Positions 58,018 through 64,000 of a stretch of DNA of 64,000 nt are shown in pieces (the stretch's first letter is position 1; the number at the start of each line of letters is the position of its first letter). Below the pieces are notes generated by a model that worked only from the letters and a program-made list of their open reading frames with translations, did no database searches and had not been told where the DNA came from. Location: NCBI RefSeq assembly GCF_963664415.1, contig NZ_OY761442.1, positions 597,258-661,257 on the forward strand. The letters are read 5' to 3'. This DNA comes from an uncultured Desulfobacter sp. (GTDB lineage: Bacteria; Desulfobacterota; Desulfobacteria; Desulfobacterales; Desulfobacteraceae). Made by a program: the position numbers and the translations under genes.

Positions 58018-58776
58018 TTGAATCGAAAAAAAACAATTTTGATGGGGGCAGGTGTTTTCACAATCCTGCATGTCGCCGTTGTACTTTGCGCCGAGCCGAT
58101 TGTAACCGTAGGCAACTTTTCCCAGGCAAATACCGGCGAGATGATACCACTGCATTGGGAGTCTTTAACATTTAAAAAAATAAAAGCGCATACCATATAC
58201 AAGATCGTTGAGGACCAGGGGCGAACCGTGGTCAAAGCCTATAGCCTGGCATCCGCTTCGGGACTGATTCGAAAAATCAGTATTGATGTGAAGCAATATC
58301 CGATTATCCAATGGCAATGGAAAATTACGCAGATTAATGAGAAATCCGATGTTACCCAAAAAGCCGGGGATGATTATCCGGCACGAATTTATGTTGCGTT
58401 TATATATGATCCTGATAAGGCAGGATTCTGGGAAAAAACCAAATTTGAAACCGCCCGCATGGTATACGGCCAATATCCGCCGGCAACAGTGGTGACCTAT
58501 GTCTGGGCCAACCGGGCTCCCAAAGAGACCCGGGTCCCCAACCCCTACGTAGACAGGGTGATGATGATTGCGGTCCAAAGCGGTGAGGAAAAGGCGGGCA
58601 CCTGGGTCACCGAGGAACGAAATATTTATCAGGATTATGTGGACAGTTTCGGACATCCGCCCCTACTTACGTCGGGTGTAGCGATTATGACCGACACGGA
58701 CAATACGGGTGAAACGTCAACGGCCTTTTACGGGGATATTTTTTTTAAATCAACTTCGGGAGATCCGATCCAGTGA
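58018..58776 (+). CDS. DUF3047 secreted protein
   Basis: 252 residues with a signal peptide (1-25). The family pattern is VGNFSQANTGEMIPLHWESLTFKKIKAHTIYKIVEDQG, IIQWQWKI, and GDDYPARIYVAFIYDP, ending TSGVAIMTDTDNTGETSTAFYGDIFF. DUF3047 proteins often have a lectin-like beta sandwich and occur beside glycosyltransferases. Four bases separate it from the upstream gene. The next gene starts at GTG 58773 within its stop. Confidence 0.85.
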   Translation: MNRKKTILMGAGVFTILHVAVVLCAEPIVTVGNFSQANTGEMIPLHWESLTFKKIKAHTIYKIVEDQGRTVVKAYSLASASGLIRKISIDVKQYPIIQWQWKITQINEKSDVTQKAGDDYPARIYVAFIYDPDKAGFWEKTKFETARMVYGQYPPATVVTYVWANRAPKETRVPNPYVDRVMMIAVQSGEEKAGTWVTEERNIYQDYVDSFGHPPLLTSGVAIMTDTDNTGETSTAFYGDIFFKSTSGDPIQ

Positions 58777-59465
58777 TCCCTGTAATCTCCGTTATTATAC
58801 CGGTGTACGGCGAAGCCAAAGGCATAAACCGGACCATTGACGCGTTAAAATCATCGGCATCGCAGATGTTGTGGGCCATCGAAATTATTGTGGTGGATGG
58901 CGACCCTGAAAAAGGAACCCTTAAGGCGATCAATGATCTGGACATTATAAAAACAGCATCGCCGGCCGGCCGGGGCGTGCAGATGAACCATGGGGCCCGG
59001 GCCGCCACCTCAGATTTGCTGCTGTTTCTCCATGCAGATACCGTTTTGCCTGCAAATGCGCTCCAAACAATGCTTTATGTCTGCCGGGACAAAAATGTCG
59101 CTGCCGGTGCGTTTGATCTGTCCATTAATGATTCTCATCCGGTATTTCGCATCATCGAAAAAGGGGCATCCCTGCGTTCCAGGATTACCCGGATTCCCTT
59201 TGGAGATCAGGCCATTTTCTTTAAATCAGAATGCTTTTGGGCGTTGGGTGGGTATAAACCCATTGCGCTGATGGAAGATGTGGACATCATGCTCAGACTC
59301 AGAAAAAAAGGATATAAAATCCGCTTCATTGCAGATCCTGTGGTGACCTCGGCTCGGCGATGGAAAAAGGAAGGCATGATATATACAACCCTTCGCAACT
59401 GGATGCTTCAACTGCTTTTTCATATGGGGGTCAGCCCGGAAAAATTAAAAGCGCACTATGACTGA
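58773..59465 (+). CDS. TIGR04283-like glycosyltransferase (family 2)
   Basis: 230 residues from GTG 58773 (MIPVISVIIPVYGEAKGINRT), overlapping the DUF3047 stop (GTGA). The GT-A motif is in IIVVDGDPEKGT, followed by RGVQMNHGARAATSDLLLFLHADTVLP, which is characteristic of the arsenosugar-associated TIGR04283 family, and MEDVDIMLRLRKKGYKIRF near the acceptor site. It is the last gene of the operon; 165 bases of spacer follow before the transposase remnant. Confidence 0.88.
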   Translation: MIPVISVIIPVYGEAKGINRTIDALKSSASQMLWAIEIIVVDGDPEKGTLKAINDLDIIKTASPAGRGVQMNHGARAATSDLLLFLHADTVLPANALQTMLYVCRDKNVAAGAFDLSINDSHPVFRIIEKGASLRSRITRIPFGDQAIFFKSECFWALGGYKPIALMEDVDIMLRLRKKGYKIRFIADPVVTSARRWKKEGMIYTTLRNWMLQLLFHMGVSPEKLKAHYD

Positions 59466-59630
59466 AACGAATAGCCGCTGTAAATCAAAATTTAAACTGA
59501 TTTTCAACAGTTAATTTTTGAATGCTCTATTATTCCAACATGATACATGAGACAAAAAAGTTCTTGGCACTACCCGAGACTTTTTTAAACGATCAGTTCA
59601 AAGCTTTGATTGTAGGCGGAAGAGCAACAC

Positions 59631-60200
59631 CTACCGATTGAAAAATTTTACCGCATATCCCCTTACACTCGCTTCTGATGGCAAAACGCTGTCCACCTTC
59701 TTCAATTGTTTTTTCAACGACTCTATGATCGTCTGGCGGTCAGCGGCGTCCTTTCGTGCCTGGCGCTCATTCAAACAAATGATATACCGGGTGTCATTAT
59801 GGATGACTTCCTTTACCTTCAAAGGAGAAGGTTTGCTCCGGTCTGCATTTTCTGGATAGACTTCTTTGTAACGTCCTGCCCGGGTCAGGATTTCTGCCTT
59901 GACTTCTTTGACCCGCCTCATCCGCGTTCCCAAGATATACGGCAACTGCCGAGCTTCAAGCTTGGAGATTGTATCCGAACTGATCATTCCACGATCTGCT
60001 ACAATGCAAAACTGTCCAATACCAAAACGATGGCGCAGTCGATCAACTACCGGTATCATGGTTTTGACGTCAGTTGTGTTTCCCGGCCACATTTCACAAC
60101 AGACCGGACGCCCGTTGTCATCAAGCACTGCACCCACGACCATTTGATGAAGATCTGGACGATGGGCTTTACTAAATCCCCTGTTACCAAAAAAATCTCC
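59631..60200 (-). pseudogene. IS1634-type transposase remnant
   Basis: The central part of a transposase (KAHRPDLHQMVVGAVLDDNGRPVCCEMWPGNTTDVKTM, FCIVADRGMISSDTISKL). The N-terminus is out of frame beyond 60143 and the C-terminus stops early at 59631. No inverted ends or duplications were found. Different in sequence from the intact IS1634-type element at 15650. Confidence 0.75.
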
Positions 60201-60393
60201 GCCCTGACCTTCAAAATCAGGACTCCTTACTTGGAGGAAGATTCATGACACCTCAAGACTTGAGTTCTCATCCCAAAGTTCTTTACTGGCCAGTTCATAA
60301 TGCAGCCTGAGTTGTGTGCCAGGAAAATTCATTTCACCCAAACGAGCTCTTCTATATGTCAATTTGCTCTAAACTCTCTCCAAGCCGGATTAA

Positions 60394-60870
60394 TTACCTT
60401 TTCGGTAGCAGGTCCTGGGTTCCATACTCCTGAAGAAGGTCAATAGCAAAGTGTTCCATCATATATCTGAAAAAAATTTCCTGACACCATCGACTGAACA
60501 TCCTGGCCCCTAACCGGGTGTGGTCAAGCTGATATTCTGTACTGATCATCCTCAAGCATCTCACTTCAGGGATGCGGTCAAGCCCCATAAGCTTTCCAAA
60601 TTCTCCGGCTGATTCTCCTCGGATTCTTTCAACAGTTTTTATTCGGCATAAAGCCATCAAGGCCAATAGCAGTAACACATGGAAAGCCGTATAATACCCT
60701 GTTCCTTTTTTTCTAAAATGACGAAACAAGGCAAGGTCATCAGCCTTGTGGCTGTATATGGGATACTCTCCTAAAAAATATGTCCACTGACCATCTTTTT
60801 GGTGAACTGTTACACGTCCATTGATATACGTTATCTCCGATGAAAGAAGGGGCAACATGAGCTGAGGCAT
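60394..60870 (-). pseudogene. Fragment of another transposase
   Basis: 158 residues with a start typical of one DDE transposase group (MPQLMLPLLSSEITYINGRVTVHQKDGQWTYFLGEYPIYSHKADDL), but joined to a late segment (HFRKKGTGYYTAFHVLLLLALMALCRIKTVE...LLQEYGTQDLLPKR), so a large internal part including the catalytic centre is missing. An internal deletion derivative. Confidence 0.6.
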
Positions 60871-60883
60871 AGCGTCTGTACTC

Positions 60884-61039
60884 CTGAAGTTGACTGAACG
60901 TCTGGATGCCGCAACAGCAGCGTTTCAGGTCGGGTATGAAACTCCTTCTCAGTTCAGCCGGGAATACAGCCGACTATTCGGCGCCCCTCCTCTTCGGGAC
61001 ATAAAAAACCTGACACAGGCGACAGCAAATAACGCATAA
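60884..61039 (+). pseudogene. C-terminal fragment of an AraC-family regulator
   Basis: An open run of about 51 codons reads RLDAATAAFQVGYETPSQFSREYSRLFGAPPLRDI, the second helix-turn-helix of an AraC protein, and stops at TAA 61037-61039. No start or first helix-turn-helix is present; the transposase fragment lies immediately upstream. Too short to be a functional regulator. Confidence 0.75.
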
Positions 61040-61190
61040 ATGGTTTACTGGTGTAACAAAAAGCAAAGGCCTTGTTTTTACGCCTTCAAATGTCGGTAAG
61101 GCTCCATGCTTTGATGAAGTATATCTATAATATCGACGTGATTTTTAGCTTTGCGGTAAAAAATAACATGAGATCCTGCTAAAAAACTTA

Positions 61191-62222
61191 GGCTCATGTT
61201 GCGTTTCAAGGTCTTATTTGACCAAAAGTTCGACAAGCGAATGGAGCAGGGCCTTTCCCCGTTTGCCGACGTTATGAACGAACTCGAAAAAACCGAGATA
61301 GAACGGGAGCTTCTCTTGTGAGATGCCTCGATGAGGACGCAACCAACCACGTAGCAAGGACCAGAAGCCTTCCATGGTATTGACATGGACTTCATGGAAA
61401 CCATCGCCATCCTCGTCTCTGGCGTATTCTCCAGCCCCGTGATTCACGCTCTTATGCTTGTACCCCCACTCGGTTAATCGATTGTAGATCGCATATTCAT
61501 CAGTGTAAATCAAAGTCCCCGGCAAAACGGTCGACTTTACCAAGGGCTCAATAGTTACCCTGCGAACATTAGCAAGCATTTGAATCACTACCAGACCGCA
61601 TCGCTGAATCATACCGAATACAGGTGGTTTCTCTTTTTCCAATGTACCCCGCCCACGAGCACCTCGTAAACGATTTCGACGGCCTTCCCTGCCTTTTCGG
61701 GCTACTGCTTCGGGATTGCCTTTATGCCCTGCTACAATGTAGACCTCATCACATTCAACTTCGTCTCCAAGGGTTACTTGAGGCTTTTTTTTATCACGCC
61801 TTCACGAAGTTGGGTGGTCATCCTTTGAACATCAGTGCGGTCCAGGTCCAGTTCTTTGGCAATTTGCTTGTTGGACAAGTTCAACCCCATGAAATACAGA
61901 CACAATATCCATACCTTGAGGGGTTGGTGATGTCCAGCGAAGATGGTGCCTGTAAGGTCATCAAACCGTTTGCCGCAATTTTTACATTCATAACGTTGTC
62001 TGGCAGGTTCTTTTTCATCAAAACCCCTTTTGATTATTCGTTTGGAATCACAATACGGACATTGACGTCCTTCCGGCCAGCGCAACTCCCGAACAGTGTT
62101 GTAACATTGCGTATCATCAATCAGAGTCTTTATGTTTACTTGCATCCGTTGGGCCCCTATGGTGAATTGGGTCAAAAAGTTCACCATCTAACATTTCAAG
62201 CCCCTGATACGCAACATGAGCC
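61191..62222. mobile_element. IS1595-family element, copy 2 (1032 bp)
   Basis: Same ends as copy 1 (GGCTCATGTTGCGT at 61191, complement at 62222) and the same length. Target duplication AAAACTTA at 61183-61190 and 62223-62230. Almost no differences from copy 1 (one seen near 61871, Ser to Asn), so the transposition is recent. It interrupts a ParE-type toxin gene. Confidence 0.94.
61214..62187 (-). CDS. IS1595-type transposase, copy 2, two frames
   Basis: Organised like copy 1: a first frame with zinc ribbon (62187 to 61774) and a second frame (to 61214) joined at the same run of eight A on the minus strand. MGLNLSNKQIAKELDLDR replaces Ser by Asn relative to copy 1. The unchanged slippery run supports -1 translational frameshifting as the normal way to express this enzyme. 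Confidence 0.85.
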
Positions 62223-62415
62223 AAAACTTAAATAGCCTTTTTTAATTTCTTCACGTTTCCGGCCTATATCTGGGCTTTCTGCTATCATTTGCAGCTTTTT
62301 TTCAATAAGCTTTAAGTAAAGGATGGTCTGTTCTTTACCAAATTCTTCAAGTGAATAGGCTTTGATGTCACGCAAACTCTTTTGCGCATTGGGAGAAAGA
62401 ATATATTGGATCATA

Positions 62416-62652
62416 TCAGCCTATCAATTCATCCATGAAGGATTGGCCGTCAACTCCTTGTCCTTTGTCAAGTTGCGCTTCACCTTCAGCCAGTCTTGCG
62501 CGTAACGCTTCCAGCTTGGTTTCTTCGACTTCCAGAAGCCGCAAACCCGCACGAACGGCTTCGCTTGTATTATCAAAGCGCCCTTGTGAAATTTTCGATT
62601 TGATAAAATTTAAAAAATGATCACCTAAAGTGACACTGGTATTTCTTTGCAT
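62416..62652 (-). CDS. ParD-type antitoxin
   Basis: 78 residues from ATG 62652 (MQRNTSVTLGDHFLNFIKSKISQGRF), preceded by a GGAGGT box; the longer frame to 62706 lacks one. A ribbon-helix-helix N-terminus (SVTLGDHFLNFIKSKISQGRFDNTSEAVRAGLRLLEVEE) and a charged C-terminus that binds the toxin. It is upstream of the ParE gene with one base between them and normally autoregulates the pair. Confidence 0.9.
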   Translation of the reverse strand: MQRNTSVTLGDHFLNFIKSKISQGRFDNTSEAVRAGLRLLEVEETKLEALRARLAEGEAQLDKGQGVDGQSFMDELIG

Positions 62653-62894
62653 TGCATTGACCTCCAAAAAATTTACTGTACCAATATATAATACACTTTC
62701 TTTCATAGGAGATACAGTTTTTATTTCTTTGAATCAACTTCACTCTTACCCAAATCTTAACCTTTGGTCAAAAGTTAAGATTCGAAAAAGCAGTGAAAAA
62801 CCCTACTCCATAAAGGTTTTCGCTATTTTAAATATTAAGTTATATGTATATAATGCAACTAACTTAAGATTTATAATGGGGTAGGGGGGACGCT

Positions 62895-63305
62895 ATGGAA
62901 GAAGGTCAAAATTTCAATCATCCGAAAAAAGGTTCCAGAATTGAGGTGGAGCCGATCAGAAGAGAAAAAGATATTAAAGCGATCATCCAGCTTCTTTCCG
63001 GAAACCCGAGAGACTACCTTTTATTTGTTATGGGAATCAATAATGGCATCCGGGTAGGAGACCTTCTTAATATAAAGGTAGGGGACGTCCGTTACTTGAA
63101 GCCAGGCCAAGTTCACCAGATAACCGAAAATAAAACCAAGAAAAAAACGTGGTGGTGAGGAAAAACCTGGGGATATCAGCAGCGGACTAAGTATGGTGAT
63201 GGGTTTGATGTTATTGCAAAAAGATTCAATCATTCAGATCCTAAGACAACGATGACGTATTTAGGCATAGAGGATAAAGAGGTTCACAGCATTTTAATGA
63301 ATTGA
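62895..63305 (+). pseudogene. Tyrosine recombinase, shortened and frameshifted
   Basis: It starts MEEGQNFNHPKKGSRIEVEPIRREKDIKAIIQLL with a GGGGGGA box, then MGINNGIRVGDLLNIKVGDV, the catalytic Arg region of box I. After KTKKKTWW the frame closes at 63158. Homology continues in another frame (KTWGYQQRTKYGDGFDVIAKRFNHSDPKTTMTYLGIEDKEVHSIL) with a stop at 63305. The region between box I and the His is mostly deleted and the RNHSDPK..TYLG motif carries the nucleophilic Tyr. A decayed recombinase unrelated by neighbourhood to the attC-like sites. Confidence 0.8.
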
Positions 63306-63496
63306 AATCGGCTAAATCTATCAGATAAACCTGCGGTCTGAGGTCATGGTTTGGGCTTTAACCTGGTTTTTCTCCAGCCATCCCGAACGGACATTTTCAG
63401 TTTTGGCGTCAAAACCCGGCACATAAGGTTTAATGTCAATGAGAGGGGTGTTGTTCAAAACATCAATATCTAATTATTGAATTCAAAAAGGATAGA

Positions 63497-64000
63497 GTGT
63501 TGAAAATAAGAAGTTCACAAGAATTTGATAGACTGGAGATAGAAAAAATTCATAAAACGGCATTTGGAAAGGCAAAGGGGCCGGTGATCGCCGAGCTTGT
63601 AAATGGTTTATTCGATGACCAAACCGCAGAACCTTTGCTTTCTCTTGTAGCTGTTAAAAATAAAACTATTGTTGGGCATGTTCTTTTTTACAAAAGTAAA
63701 CATCAAACAATCTCCGATGTTGGTTTCAGCCCGTATATTGGCCCCCCTTGCAGTACTTCCGGAGGTTCAATCCACTGGTGTTGGGGGCCTTCTTATCAAA
63801 GAAGGACTTGACCGGTTAAAGAAAAACGGGGTGGATTTGGTCTTTGTTTTAGGACATCCTGATTATTATCCCCGCTCGGGATTCGTTCCTGCCGGCAAAT
63901 TGGGGTTCAAAGCACCATATCCGATCCCGGAAGAACATGCCGGCGCCTGGATGGTAACTGAACTGTCTTCCGGGATTATCGGCAAAGCCAGGGGAACGGT
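63497..64000 (+). pseudogene. GNAT N-acetyltransferase with frameshift, runs off the window
   Basis: It begins MLKIRSSQEFDRLEIEKIHKTAFGKAKGP, with beta strands LLSLVAVKNKTIVGHVLFYK, as in YhbS-like acetyltransferases. Around 63735 the reading frame changes: the acetyl-CoA-binding part ILAPLAVLPEVQSTGVGGLLIKEGLDRLKK continues in another frame through HPDYYPRSGFVPAG to the window end. A one-base indel or sequencing error explains it. The truth cannot be decided here. Confidence 0.75.

Larger units (their letters stand above)
61078..62414 (-). pseudogene. ParE-type toxin, split by IS1595 copy 2
   Basis: Joining 62414-62223 to 61182-61078 (removing the element and one AAAACTTA copy) yields a 98-residue protein: MIQYILSPNAQKSLRDIKAYSLEEFG, LIEKKLQMIAESPDIGRKREEIKKGYLSF, LAGSHVIFYRKAKNHVDIIDILHQSMEP. 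This is the ParE/RelE toxin fold of typical length. The start follows the antitoxin stop by one base. The toxin is broken whereas the antitoxin gene is intact. Confidence 0.9.

Noticed and set aside
1..64000. CRISPR arrays, tRNA and rRNA genes
   Set aside because: No regularly spaced identical repeats and no tRNA cloverleaf or rRNA signature was noticed by eye; a covariance search would settle tRNAs.

Overview
The window looks like a chromosomal segment of an anaerobic, probably sulfate-reducing Desulfobacterota bacterium of the Desulfobacteraceae type. This is an inference from the gene mix: a stand-alone molybdopterin oxidoreductase, dockerin/cohesin and PEP-CTERM-type secreted proteins, a DUF3047 plus arsenosugar-type gene cluster, and many IS66, IS1595 and IS1634-like elements. 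No rRNA, tRNA or CRISPR array was seen.

Region by region. (1) 1-11.1 kb is an RHS/polymorphic-toxin locus. It holds a small secreted dockerin-like protein, a 2147-residue RHS protein with its own tip and small membrane partner, and then a 5'-truncated second copy of the RHS core (about 2.7 kb, nearly identical) carrying a different tip and a different downstream partner. A short third remnant follows. (2) 11.1-15.5 kb has a MocR-type regulator, a broken SMR transporter gene and a molybdopterin oxidoreductase. (3) 15.5-31.5 kb is a mobile, cassette-like region. An IS1634-type element splits a small membrane-protein gene. One intact IS66 element lacks target duplications. A second IS66 sits inside a pentapeptide-repeat/ion-channel gene and itself contains an IS1595 element and an IS4-superfamily element. 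The target duplications are exact for four of the five elements here, so the broken genes can be rejoined. attC-like inverted repeats flank the channel gene, and a reverse transcriptase of the defence (Abi/unknown-group) type follows. (4) 30.5-38.2 kb has gene blocks (GFA-like protein, amidohydrolase plus truncated MalT/SARP regulator, small hypothetical proteins). They are separated by copies of one dispersed non-coding element, all in the same orientation.

(5) 38.5-51.8 kb is mostly intact chromosome: an ABC-F ATPase, a fused MsrA-MsrB, a subtilase with kelch and dockerin parts, a cohesin-like PEP-CTERM protein, a second dockerin protein, a DsrE-like lipoprotein, a TRIC/YicG channel and an OmpR-type two-component pair. 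(6) 52.0-59.5 kb is a tight five-gene operon: a TVP38-disulfide reductase fusion, a radical SAM/methyltransferase/DUF5714 fusion, a TIGR04282-like transferase, a DUF3047 protein and a TIGR04283-like glycosyltransferase. I infer that it makes an arsenosugar-type or related methylated, glycosylated metabolite. (7) 59.5-64 kb is a second graveyard: transposase and AraC remnants, a ParDE module whose toxin gene is split by a second copy of the same IS1595 element, a broken tyrosine recombinase and a frameshifted GNAT gene running off the window.

The most unusual items are the RHS core duplication with alternative tips, the dispersed element that punctuates gene blocks, the reverse transcriptase in an attC-like setting, the cohesin/dockerin set and the fused arsenosugar-type operon.
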